A stretch of DNA of 64,000 nucleotides from Burkholderia puraquae (GTDB lineage Bacteria > Pseudomonadota > Gammaproteobacteria > Burkholderiales > Burkholderiaceae). The notes under the pieces were generated by a model. It was not told the origin of the DNA, made no database searches, and saw only the letters and a program-made list of their open reading frames with translations. The position numbers were made by a program, and so were the translations under genes. This document shows positions 44,269-52,547 of the stretch, in pieces. The DNA lies in assembly GCF_002099195.1 (NCBI RefSeq), contig NZ_NBYX01000016.1:102414-166413 (forward strand), given 5' to 3'. Positions within the stretch are counted from its first letter, which is position 1; each line of letters begins with the position of its first letter.

Positions 44269-45182
44269 GCGCGCCGTCCGGCTGGGCGACGCGTCAAGGC
44301 ACGCTGGCAGGTCCGCTGGCGATCGACGGTCACGGGCTGCACACGGGGCGCCGGGTGGGTGTGCGGATCCTGCCCGCGCGTCCGGAAGACGGCGTGACGG
44401 GCATCGCGTTCCGTCGCGTCGCGCAGGGGCGCACGCTCGCGACGCTGCCGGTCGATCCCGCGCTGCGCCGCGCGCAGCCGCTGTGCACGATGCTGCGCAA
44501 TGCCGACGGCGTCGGCGTTCGCACGGTCGAGCACCTGCTCGCTTCGCTGCTCGCGTGCGAGATCGATCACGCGATCGTCGAGATCGATGCAGAGGAAGTG
44601 CCGATTCTCGATGGCAGCGCGGCGCCGTGGGTGGACGCCATCCGCGCGTGCGGCCGCGTCGCGCTCGCTGCGCCGAAACGCTTCATCCGCGTGCTGCGGC
44701 CCATCGTCGTCACGGACGGCGAGGGCGACCAGCGGCGCGAAATGCGGATCGAACCGGCGCCGCGTTACGAACTGAGCGTGCGCAACGACTTGCGCGGCTT
44801 CGGCGACATGCACTGGGACGGTGCGCTGACGCCGGCCGCCTTCGCGACTGAAATCGCGCCATCGCGCTCGTATGGCCGCGTGAAGTGGGCGGTCCCCGCG
44901 ATCGTTGCCGGTTATCTGCGCGGGGTGCCGATCCTGCGTGGCGCGCGGCCGTCGTGCACGGCGTCCATCGTCGGCAATCGCGTGCTGGGCGGGATGCGGC
45001 TGCCGGAGGAGTTCGTCCGGCATCGCGTGCTCGACCTGGTCGGCGATCTCGCGCTGGCCGGCGCACCGCTGCTGGCGCGCGTGAGCGCGCTGCGGCCGAG
45101 CCACGAGATGAATTTCCGGTTGGTGGATGCGCTGCTGGCCGAGCCCGATGCGTGGCAGTGGGCCGAGTTTCCTGACGCGTGA
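44265..45182 (+). CDS. wcbS: LpxC-like zinc deacetylase of the capsule locus
   Basis: This is a 305-residue homologue of UDP-3-O-acyl-GlcNAc deacetylase. Zinc ligands are conserved: H90 (VEHLLASL), H253 and D257 (HRVLDLVGDL). The general base E89 and the acid H280 (PSHEMNF) are also kept, along with ILDGSAAPW. The Lys after the second zinc His in LpxC is Arg here, and the FAPARTF-like loop reads EIAPSRSYG. As an extra copy outside the lpx/dcw region it probably acts on a different N-acetylated or acylated substrate of the capsule lipid branch. Translational coupling (ATGA) to the synthase supports a joint pathway. The gene name is by position only. Confidence 0.85.
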   Translation: MSAPSGWATRQGTLAGPLAIDGHGLHTGRRVGVRILPARPEDGVTGIAFRRVAQGRTLATLPVDPALRRAQPLCTMLRNADGVGVRTVEHLLASLLACEIDHAIVEIDAEEVPILDGSAAPWVDAIRACGRVALAAPKRFIRVLRPIVVTDGEGDQRREMRIEPAPRYELSVRNDLRGFGDMHWDGALTPAAFATEIAPSRSYGRVKWAVPAIVAGYLRGVPILRGARPSCTASIVGNRVLGGMRLPEEFVRHRVLDLVGDLALAGAPLLARVSALRPSHEMNFRLVDALLAEPDAWQWAEFPDA

Positions 45183-45246
45183 CACCACGCTTTTTCACGA
45201 TGCGCGGCGTAACATAGCGTCTTTTCGAGATAAAGCGAAGGAAGCA

Positions 45247-46575
45247 ATGGCACTGGGAGAGCATCTTCGCCAGCAACTGGCGGCGAAAGCGCTGAAACGG
45301 CAACTGGAGCGCGCGACCGATGCAGCCGCGGCACCGGGTGTGCCCGGCACGCCGGCCGCGCAGACCGCATCGGCGCGCAGCCGCTTCGAATCGATGCCGC
45401 AGTATCAGCAGGTCCGCATCATGCGCGAGATGGGCGAGAAGCTGCGCGTCGACTCGCCGTTTTTCCGCGTGCACGACGGCGTGGCCGGTGCGACGACGCA
45501 GATCGGCGGCCGCGAGTACCTGAACTTCGCGAACTACAACTACCTTGGCCTGGCCGGCGATCCGGGCGTGTCCGCGCGCGCGAAGGCCGCGATCGACCGC
45601 TACGGCACGTCGGCCTCCGCGAGCCGGATGGTTGCAGGCGAGCGTCCGGTGCAGCGCGACCTCGAGCGCGCGCTGGCCGCGTTCTACGAGACCGACGACT
45701 GCGTCGCGTTCGTGAGCGGGCACGCGACGAACGTGACCGTGATCGGCGCGCTGTTCGGCCCCGGCGACCTGGTCGTCCACGATTCGCTCGCGCACAACAG
45801 CATCGTGCAGGGCGCGCAACTGAGTGGCGCGAAGCGGCTGAGCTTCGCGCACAACGACTGGCAGGCGCTCGACGAACTGCTGTCGCGCGTGCGCCGCGAA
45901 TACCGGCACGTGCTGATCGCGATCGAAGGGCTGTACAGCATGGACGGTGATTTCCCCGACCTGCAGCGCTTCGTCGACGTGAAGACACGCCACGGGGCAT
46001 TCCTGCTGGTCGACGAGGCCCATTCGCTCGGCGTGCTTGGCGCGACCGGCAAGGGCATCCGCGAGCATTGCGGCGTCGCGCCCGACCAGGTCGACATGTG
46101 GATGGGCACGATGAGCAAGACGCTGGCTGGCTGCGGCGGCTTCATCGCCGGCTGCCAGCCGCTGGTCGACATGCTGCGCCACCTGGCGCCGGGCTTCCTG
46201 TACAGCGTCGGGCTGGCGCCGACGCTCGCCGAAGCGTCGCTGGCCGCGCTCGAGCGCTTGCAGGCCGAGCCGGCGCGCGTCGCGCAACTGCAGGCGCGCG
46301 GGCGGCAGTTCCTGACCGAGGCACGCGCCGCCGGGCTGAATACGGGCACGAGCGCCGGGTTCGCGGTCGTGCCGGTGATCACGGGGAGCTCGCTGAAGGC
46401 TGCGCAGTGGGCCAATGCGATGTTCGACGAAGGGATCAACGTGCAGCCGATCTTCTATCCGGCCGTCGAGGAAAAGGCGGCGCGCCTGCGCTTCTTCATC
46501 TGCTCGACGCACGAGCCGGAGCAGATCAGCCGGACGGTGGCTGTGTTGTCGCGTCTCGCGGGGCGCAGCGCATGA
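45247..46575 (+). CDS. wcbT: PLP-dependent alpha-oxoamine synthase (AONS/SPT type)
   Basis: The 442-residue fold-type I enzyme condenses an acyl thioester with an amino acid, losing CO2. Motifs: YNYLGLAGDP, YGTSASASRMVAGE, FVSGHATNVTVIGALFGPGDLVVHDSLAHNS, IAIEGLYSMDGD, LVDEAHSLGVLG and the PLP lysine K291 in GTMSKTLAGCGG. The N-terminal 50 residues are an extra Ala-rich leader. The likely acyl donor is the ACP of the adjacent synthase; the product would be an alpha-amino ketone, as in sphingoid bases. The amino acid is unknown. The ATG at 45247 follows a good AAGGA. It starts 64 bp after the deacetylase gene and overlaps the GNAT gene by 4 bp. Confidence 0.93.
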   Translation: MALGEHLRQQLAAKALKRQLERATDAAAAPGVPGTPAAQTASARSRFESMPQYQQVRIMREMGEKLRVDSPFFRVHDGVAGATTQIGGREYLNFANYNYLGLAGDPGVSARAKAAIDRYGTSASASRMVAGERPVQRDLERALAAFYETDDCVAFVSGHATNVTVIGALFGPGDLVVHDSLAHNSIVQGAQLSGAKRLSFAHNDWQALDELLSRVRREYRHVLIAIEGLYSMDGDFPDLQRFVDVKTRHGAFLLVDEAHSLGVLGATGKGIREHCGVAPDQVDMWMGTMSKTLAGCGGFIAGCQPLVDMLRHLAPGFLYSVGLAPTLAEASLAALERLQAEPARVAQLQARGRQFLTEARAAGLNTGTSAGFAVVPVITGSSLKAAQWANAMFDEGINVQPIFYPAVEEKAARLRFFICSTHEPEQISRTVAVLSRLAGRSA

Positions 46576-47246
46576 CGCTGGCCGGCGCGTTCGCGCAAGC
46601 GGCTCCGCGCGCCGGCGAGCGCGTGCGGTTTCGTGCGGCCGATGCGGGTGACGCGGCGGCGTGCGCGCCGCTCGTGTTTGCGTCCGGCGTGGCCGAATTC
46701 GGGTTCTTTCTCGGTGAAAGCGACGCGCGCTGCATCGCCTTCCTGCAGCAGGCGTTCCGGTCGCGTCATGGGCGCTTCTCGTGGCGCCGGCATCGTGTCG
46801 CGGTCGCCGACGATGGCGCCGTGCTCGCCGTGATGGCGATTCACGACGGGCAGCAGACGAGGTTCGACGACGTGCATGTCGTGTGGGCACTCTCGCGCTT
46901 CTTCGGCGTGCGCCGCACGATTGGCCAGTTGTTGTGCGGGCTGATCCTCGAAACGGAAATTCCGGCGCCGAAGCGCTCGCAGATCCTCGTCGCGCATTGC
47001 GCGACCGACGAGCGGCAGCGCGGCACGGGGATCTTCAGCGCGTTGTTCCGCGACGCGCTGGACACCGGCGCATTGCCCGCCGACGGCAGCCGTGACGTCG
47101 TGCTCGACGTGCTGACGCGTAACGGGCGGGCCCGCGCGCTTTACGAACGGCTCGGGTTTGCCGCACTGCCGCGGCCGCGCGCCCGTTCGCGCCGGCTGCC
47201 GGCCGAACTCGATTCGATCCGGATGGGGTTTTCGCGCCGCGCCTGA
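46572..47246 (+). CDS. GNAT-family acetyltransferase, last gene of the capsule lipid unit
   Basis: This 224-residue protein has an RAADAGDAAACAPLVF start typical of GNAT, a central beta strand LAVMAIHDGQQ and an acetyl-CoA loop in DERQRGTGIFSALFRDAL (R/Q-x-x-G-x-G). The C-terminal DVLTRNGRARALYERLGF is the usual motif B helix ending in YxxxGF. It is coupled to the oxoamine synthase gene (ATGA overlap), so it may N-acylate the amino lipid made there. This is inference; substrate unknown. It is convergent with the amidotransferase gene. Confidence 0.82.
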   Translation: MTLAGAFAQAAPRAGERVRFRAADAGDAAACAPLVFASGVAEFGFFLGESDARCIAFLQQAFRSRHGRFSWRRHRVAVADDGAVLAVMAIHDGQQTRFDDVHVVWALSRFFGVRRTIGQLLCGLILETEIPAPKRSQILVAHCATDERQRGTGIFSALFRDALDTGALPADGSRDVVLDVLTRNGRARALYERLGFAALPRPRARSRRLPAELDSIRMGFSRRA

Positions 47247-47267
47247 GGGTGTGTATGGTGCCTGCCG

Positions 47268-48101
47268 CTACTTGTGCCGCGGGCTGAACGGCCGCTGCTG
47301 CACATCGGCGCCCTGCGCGATGATCGCCGTGCTTTCCGGCACTTCCTCCCACGCGCCCCGCAGGTCGACGAGCGGCTCGGACACGACCATGAACGCGTCG
47401 TCGCCGGCTTCGGCGATGCGCGGGTTGTGCGGATACAGCTCGTGCAGGTGCTTGAACGACGTGCTGTGGAACAGCGAGCGTGACTGCCGTTCGCTCGAGT
47501 AGCGCACCGCGATGATCCGTTCGCCGTCGGTCGCGCAGATCGTCATGTTGAGCGGGTCGGCCACGCGATGCTGCGTGGCGCTCTCTTCGACCACGCCGAC
47601 CATCCGCTCGAGCGCCGGCAGCGGCATTTGCTCGAGGCCGTAGGTCAGCGCGAGGCGGAACATCAGTTCGGAGTCGGTCGAGCCTTCGAGCGTCGGGAAC
47701 AGCGCGGGATCGACCTTCAACGTCAGGTCGCGGCGCAACTTGTGGAAGTCGCGGATCAGTCCGTTGTGCGCGAACAGCCAGCGGCCGTGGCGGAACGGGT
47801 GGCAGTTGGTTTCCTGTACGGGCGTGTCGGTGGCCGCGCGGATGTGCGCGATGAACATCCGCGAGCGGATCGCGCGCGCGGCTTCGCGCAGGTTGCGGTC
47901 GTTCCATGCGGGATGCACCGAGCGGTAGCGGAACGGGAGTTCGTCGGGGTGCCCGTACCAGCCGATGCCGAAGCCGTCGCCGTTGGTGGTCGTCGCCCCC
48001 AGCTCCGAATGCAGGCTCTGGTCGATCAGCGAATGCTTCGCGCGGAACAGTACGGTCTCGAGATGAATCGGACTACCCGTATAGGCGAGCCAGCGGCACA
48101 T
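47268..48101 (-). CDS. Class II glutamine amidotransferase (YafJ family)
   Basis: This is a 277-residue stand-alone glutaminase domain. The N-terminal Cys nucleophile follows the initiator Met (MCRWLAYTG). The glutamine-binding motif is NGDGFGIGWYG, with IAHIRAATDTP and the HNG in LFAHNGLIRDFH. Synthase partner domains are absent, as in YafJ-type proteins whose role is poorly known (some are gamma-glutamyl hydrolases). The ATG at 48101 is required so that Cys is residue 2; the frame stays open further upstream. It has its own unit. Confidence 0.88.
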   Translation of the reverse strand: MCRWLAYTGSPIHLETVLFRAKHSLIDQSLHSELGATTTNGDGFGIGWYGHPDELPFRYRSVHPAWNDRNLREAARAIRSRMFIAHIRAATDTPVQETNCHPFRHGRWLFAHNGLIRDFHKLRRDLTLKVDPALFPTLEGSTDSELMFRLALTYGLEQMPLPALERMVGVVEESATQHRVADPLNMTICATDGERIIAVRYSSERQSRSLFHSTSFKHLHELYPHNPRIAEAGDDAFMVVSEPLVDLRGAWEEVPESTAIIAQGADVQQRPFSPRHK

Positions 48102-48307
48102 GAAGCGCTCCTTCACGATGGATCGTTCGCGCATGGTAGCCGACTTCGCCGCGCGTCCGTGCCGGTGCGTGGCCGGCCGGGCATTCAGGCAGGTACGCAG
48201 GCCAATCTTCATACATCGCTTGCCCGGATGCGCAACGAGCAACCAGGCAGCCATGCAGCCATGCAGCCGGGCGCCGCCACACGACGGCGGCGCCGCGGCC
48301 GTCAGGC

Positions 48308-48637
48308 TCAGTCGCCGAGCGCGTCCATCACCCGCGCCGAATAGACCAGCGCCGCACCGGCGTTCAGCGCAATCGCGACGCCGAGCGCTTCCGCCACTTC
48401 CTCCTTGGTTGCGCCATGCTTGGCCGCTTCGGCGGTATGCACGGCGATACAGCCGTCGCAGCGCGTCGTGACGGCGACCGCGAGCGCGATCAGTTCGCGC
48501 GTCTTCGCGTCGAGATGGCCCGTCTTGGCACCGGCGCCGGACAACGCCTTGTAGCCGGCGAGCGTATCGGGCGACAGCTTGGCGATGTCGCCGATGCGCG
48601 TCGAGAGTTCCTTCCGGTATTCGTTCCAGTTCAGCAT
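48308..48637 (-). CDS. Carboxymuconolactone decarboxylase / AhpD-like protein
   Basis: This 109-residue all-helical CMD-family protein has the redox motif CDGCIAVH (CxxC followed by His three residues on), preceded by the conserved acidic residue in KTRELIALAVAV. Members act as peroxidase partners or decarboxylases; with an intact CxxC a peroxide-reducing or thiol role is likely. It is divergent from an AraC-type activator 129 bp away, which probably controls it. Confidence 0.9.
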   Translation of the reverse strand: MLNWNEYRKELSTRIGDIAKLSPDTLAGYKALSGAGAKTGHLDAKTRELIALAVAVTTRCDGCIAVHTAEAAKHGATKEEVAEALGVAIALNAGAALVYSARVMDALGD

Positions 48638-48766
48638 GATGCGTCCTTTCGAGAAGAGGTGAGGAGGGCGGCGGGCGCCGCGATCTCGGGCGATGCAGGG
48701 CTATTCTGATCGTTCGCGCTGAGGGTTTCGATACGCTAGAGTGTCAATTTTTAGCGCAATCGTCTC

Positions 48767-49714
48767 ATGGATGCCCTGAGTCAACTGCTGTCGCTGGGCC
48801 GCAGCCATGTCGAGCTCGACGTGCGCTGCCTGCTCGACGGGCCGTTCGCGATGCCGCACGACCCGCTGCCGCCCGGCGAGGCGGCGTTTCATCTGGTGCT
48901 GGCCGGAACGTGCCGGATGCGTACCGTGGACGGCCGCACGCTGCAGCTCGCCGACGGCGATTTCGTGCTGCTGCCCGCGGGTGGCGCGCACGACCTGCTC
49001 GACGCAGGGGCCGGCCGGTCGCGGCCGGCTGCGGCGCTGCGCGATCTGGGCACCGGCGGCGGCACGGTGCTGCCGGTCAAGTCGAATCTCAATCCGGCCG
49101 AACCGGGCAGCGCGAGCGTGGACCTGCTGTGCGGACGGTTCGTCTATGCGCGCGGTGCGGGTGAACTGCTGATGCGCTCGCTGCCGCATGTGCTGCATGT
49201 CGGGTTGCGCGAGGCGTCGGGGTTCGCGCCGCTGCAACTGCTGACGAGCGTGCTGCGCACCGAGGCGTCGAATGGGCAGCCGGGCGCCGGCGCGATCGTG
49301 AACGCACTCGGCCAGGCGCTGCTCGCGTATGCATTGCGCGCATACGGTCGCGGTGCGCGCGTGCCGTCCGGCTGGCTCGCGCTTGCGGCCGACGCGCGGC
49401 TCGGCCCGTCGGTCCAGGCCGTGCTGCAGGCGCCGGAGAAACCGTGGACGGTCGAGTCGCTCGGCGATGCATCCGCGATGTCGCGCGCGACGTACGCGCG
49501 GCATTTCCGCGAGCGGGCCGGGATGAGTGTCGGCGCGTTCGTCGCGCAGATCCGGATGATGCATGCGTGCGCGCTGCTGCAGGACACGCAGCGCGGGCAG
49601 GCGGAGATCGGGCAGGCAGTCGGTTACCAGTCCGAGGCAGCCTTCGGCAAGGCGTTTCGCGCGGTGCTCGGCACGACGCCGGGGCGCTGGCGGCGCGAGC
49701 AGCGCGGCATGTAA
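48767..49714 (+). CDS. AraC-family transcriptional regulator with cupin sensor domain
   Basis: The 315-residue regulator has an N-terminal cupin (about 10-190; FHLVLAGTCRMRTVDGRTLQLADGDFVLLPAGGAHDL) and two C-terminal helix-turn-helix motifs: WTVESLGDASAMSRATYARHFRERAG and AEIGQAVGYQSEAAFGKAFRAVLGTTPGRWR. This is the AraC subgroup with a cupin_6 sensor, often controlling a divergent oxidoreductase or CMD-family gene. The AhpD-like gene opposite is the natural target. The ATG at 48767 gives MDALSQLLSL, a normal start. Confidence 0.93.
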   Translation: MDALSQLLSLGRSHVELDVRCLLDGPFAMPHDPLPPGEAAFHLVLAGTCRMRTVDGRTLQLADGDFVLLPAGGAHDLLDAGAGRSRPAAALRDLGTGGGTVLPVKSNLNPAEPGSASVDLLCGRFVYARGAGELLMRSLPHVLHVGLREASGFAPLQLLTSVLRTEASNGQPGAGAIVNALGQALLAYALRAYGRGARVPSGWLALAADARLGPSVQAVLQAPEKPWTVESLGDASAMSRATYARHFRERAGMSVGAFVAQIRMMHACALLQDTQRGQAEIGQAVGYQSEAAFGKAFRAVLGTTPGRWRREQRGM

Positions 49715-49817
49715 GACTGCAAGCGCGGCTGTCGTGGCGTGCGCCAAAGCTGCTACCATGCGCGAAACGCAGTTCAACGAAAACGATTTCGAACAACAAG
49801 AAAGAGAGGGCAAAGCA

Positions 49818-50261
49818 ATGAACCAGACCACCATCCAGCAGCCGTCGTTCGCGTTCGTGGCCGCATCGTGGGCCGCGCTGCTCGCCGGTTTCGCGGCATT
49901 CCTGATCGGGCTCTGGAACGCCGGCATGCAGCTCAACGAGAAGGGCTACTACTTCACCGTGCTGGTGTTCGGCCTGTATGCGGCGATCTCGCTGCAGAAA
50001 AGCGTCCGCGACCGTGCGGAAGGCATTCCCGTCACCGGCATCTATTACGGCCTCAGCTGGATCGCGCTGCTGCTGTCGATCGCGCTGCTGGTCGTTGGCC
50101 TCTTCAACGCGACGCTGCAACTGAGCGAAAAGGGCTTCTACGCGATGTCGTTCGTGCTCGCGCTGTTCGGCTCGGTGGCCGTGCAGAAGAACACGCGTGA
50201 CCTGCAGAACGCGAAGCCGCGCTATACCGACACCGATTCGGCGCCGTCCGTCCAGGAGTGA
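49818..50261 (+). CDS. YiaA/YiaB-family inner-membrane protein
   Basis: This 147-residue protein has four membrane helices in two related halves: GLWNAGMQLNEKGYYF and GLFNATLQLSEKGFYA, each followed by a stretch ending QK-x-x-RD. This duplication defines the YiaAB family, whose function is unknown. The ATG at 49818 follows GAGAGGG; the frame is open further upstream but overlaps the AraC gene without homology. It is 139 bp before the GT2 gene and may be separate from it. Confidence 0.88.
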   Translation: MNQTTIQQPSFAFVAASWAALLAGFAAFLIGLWNAGMQLNEKGYYFTVLVFGLYAAISLQKSVRDRAEGIPVTGIYYGLSWIALLLSIALLVVGLFNATLQLSEKGFYAMSFVLALFGSVAVQKNTRDLQNAKPRYTDTDSAPSVQE

Positions 50262-50400
50262 CGGCACGCGAAGCGGGCGCCTTCCGGGCCGTCCGTTTTG
50301 CGACGACGGTCGCGAGCAACCCGCATTCGCCGTTGCGCGCCGGGCTTGCCGCCCATTCGTTTCATCCATGCCATCGCGCATGACGATGGAGACATTCAGG

Positions 50401-51465
50401 ATGCCAGACATCACAGAAACCGCACCGCGCACGCGCGCGGCCGCCCGTGCCGTGGCGGCGAAGGCTGCGCTCGTGCTGGAGACGAACAACCTGCGCGGCG
50501 GCGCCGGCCTCGCGCAGGCCGTCGACAGCCTGAAGCGCCTCGTATCGGCGCTGTCGAAGCAAACCGTGCCGCCCGCGGCACTCGCGCAATGGATCATCAC
50601 GCACGACGGGCTGCCGGCCGATGCATGTGCGCAGATCGCCGCGCTGGCCGGCCGACCGATCGACTTCGTCGAGATCGGCGCGAGCACCGGCTACTACGAT
50701 GCGAAGAACGATGGGTTCGATCGCGTCGACGCGGCCCGCTGCGATATCGTCGTGTTCGGCGATGCCGATTGCCGGCCGGCCGACGACTGGCTCGAGCACC
50801 TGCTCGCACCGTTCGCGCGCGAAGCCGGTGATGCGCCCGTCGCGGTGGCGGGACGCACCAGCTATGCGCCGAACGTGCTCGGCATCGCGCTGACGTCGAT
50901 CGATTTCATGTATTTCCCGAGCCCGCTGCGCGACGGCGCGACGCGTAACTTCTATGCGAACAACGTTGCGTTCCGGCACGACGTGTTCGCGCAATTCCGC
51001 TACGAGCCGCTCGACGGCGTCTATCGCGCGCATTGCCAGGTGATGGGGCTGCGGATGCAGGCAGCCGGCGTGGCCGTCGAGTTCGCGCCGGCTGCCCACA
51101 CCGAACACCGGCTGCCGGACACGCATCGCGAATCGCTGAAGCTGCGCTGGATGCGCGGCGAGGACAGCGTCGGGCTGACGCCGTATCTCGTGAACGCGTA
51201 CCTGCCGCGCGGATGGCGGTGGCTCGGCCGCAGCGGTCCGCTCGGCCCGTTCTGCGTGATGGCGATGCGGCTCGGCTACAGCCTGCGCGCGCTCAATCGC
51301 CAGCAGTTGCCGCCGCTGGGTGTCGTCCGCTATCTCACGGCCGTTGGCGTCACGATCGCGGCGTCCGGCGTCGATACGCTCGGCGCGCTTGCGCGCGGTT
51401 TCGGTCTCGCCGGGCGCGCATCGGCCCAGCGCGACCTCGAAGCGCTGTCCTACCACCGTCATTGA
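50401..51465 (+). CDS. Family 2 glycosyltransferase, first gene of an unknown envelope operon
   Basis: This is a 354-residue GT-A protein. The DxD metal motif is VVFGDADCRPADDWLE (D121-x-D123), preceded by IGASTGYYDAKNDG and followed by the acceptor-side YANNVAFRHDVF. The C-terminal part is basic and hydrophobic and may lie on the membrane (LNRQQLPPLGVVRYLTAVGVTIAASG). Sugar and acceptor are unknown. The start is taken as the ATG at 50401 with GGAG about ten bases before; ATG at 50380 is possible. It is followed 65 bp later by an exported protein and then four overlapping genes. Confidence 0.83.
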   Translation: MPDITETAPRTRAAARAVAAKAALVLETNNLRGGAGLAQAVDSLKRLVSALSKQTVPPAALAQWIITHDGLPADACAQIAALAGRPIDFVEIGASTGYYDAKNDGFDRVDAARCDIVVFGDADCRPADDWLEHLLAPFAREAGDAPVAVAGRTSYAPNVLGIALTSIDFMYFPSPLRDGATRNFYANNVAFRHDVFAQFRYEPLDGVYRAHCQVMGLRMQAAGVAVEFAPAAHTEHRLPDTHRESLKLRWMRGEDSVGLTPYLVNAYLPRGWRWLGRSGPLGPFCVMAMRLGYSLRALNRQQLPPLGVVRYLTAVGVTIAASGVDTLGALARGFGLAGRASAQRDLEALSYHRH

Positions 51466-51530
51466 ACCGGCGCCGCGCATCGCGCGCGGCCACGACACGC
51501 CGACATCCGGCATCCATTCCGACCACGACC

Positions 51531-52547
51531 ATGCCCTCGATCGCCACCCGTGTTGCCTGCCTCGCCCTGTTTGCCGCCAGCGCCGGCGCCCATGCCGCTC
51601 CGGTCGATCACGCGGGACGCGGGATCTACCACTTCGCGTCGCAAAGCGGCTGCCCGTTTGCGAGCGCGGCCGAGACGGACTGCAACCGCATCGCGCTCGA
51701 TGCGCCCGACGTCCACGCGAGCATCGATGCCGATGCGCACGCGATCGTCTTCTCGAGCGATGCGACGCGCCGCACGAAGGACGTGCTCGGCGACGTACTG
51801 CTGCAGGGCACGGGCGTCGACGGCGAGGGCCGGCGCGTGCCGTTGAGCGTGCACGTGCTGCTGCGTCGAGACGGCGCGAAATGGGACCGCGACGTGTACG
51901 TCCATGCACCCGTGCACGGCACGTTCACCGATGTCCGGATCGATCCGTATCGCGTACGCGTGAAGGAGGGCGATGGCGAGCGCGACGTGCTCACGCCGGA
52001 CGAAACGCTGGCGCTGTTCGCGCATCCGTCGCTTGCATCGCGGCTCGCGCGGCATTTCGTGAAGGTGAGTGCGACCGATCCGAAGCAACCGTCCGCGGAC
52101 GACATCACGATCGCGCTCGGCGTCGGCGGCCTGACGAAGTCGGTCGCGCGCGCGAGCTTTGCGTCGAACGCGCCGCACGATGCCGACGTTGATCGCGCAC
52201 TCGCGTCCGGCACGTGGGCGATTCGGTTCGATGCGTTGAGCAACCACATTCCGGTGTGGGTCGCGCAGCGCGAGCTGTTCCTGTTCGGCCTCGACGGCAG
52301 TGCGCTCGTGAAGGACATGCGTGCTCGTGGCTTCAGGAAGAACGACCGGATCGAATTCGGTGCACGTGACGGCAACGGCTATCTGCGTGTGAACGGCCGT
52401 GAGGAGGCATTCGCGGGTGCGACCGCGTCCGCGCATGCGTTCATGCAGGAAAGCTTCATCGGCCTGATTCTCGGGTGGCGTCGCGATCCGGCCGCCGCTG
52501 CGGCATCCGCGACGAAATCCGCATCCGTACGGGGTGTGCCGGCATGA
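51531..52547 (+). CDS. Exported protein of unknown function
   Basis: The 338-residue protein has a clear Sec signal peptide (MPSIATRVACLALFAASAG, cleavage near AHA-APVD, residue 22). I recognise no family. The mature part looks like mixed alpha/beta; cysteines at GCPFASAAETDC could form a disulfide. It contains HVLLRRDGAKWDRDVYVHAP, which may be a beta sheet. Its stop overlaps the start of the ferritin-like gene (ATGA), so it is part of the same operon and probably binds or processes the operon product in the periplasm. Confidence 0.75.
   Translation: MPSIATRVACLALFAASAGAHAAPVDHAGRGIYHFASQSGCPFASAAETDCNRIALDAPDVHASIDADAHAIVFSSDATRRTKDVLGDVLLQGTGVDGEGRRVPLSVHVLLRRDGAKWDRDVYVHAPVHGTFTDVRIDPYRVRVKEGDGERDVLTPDETLALFAHPSLASRLARHFVKVSATDPKQPSADDITIALGVGGLTKSVARASFASNAPHDADVDRALASGTWAIRFDALSNHIPVWVAQRELFLFGLDGSALVKDMRARGFRKNDRIEFGARDGNGYLRVNGREEAFAGATASAHAFMQESFIGLILGWRRDPAAAAASATKSASVRGVPA

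Noticed and set aside
50197..50400. Upstream extension of the GT2 frame
   Set aside because: It overlaps the end of the YiaA-like gene and is Arg/Pro-rich without homology; ATG codons at 50380 or 50401 are better.
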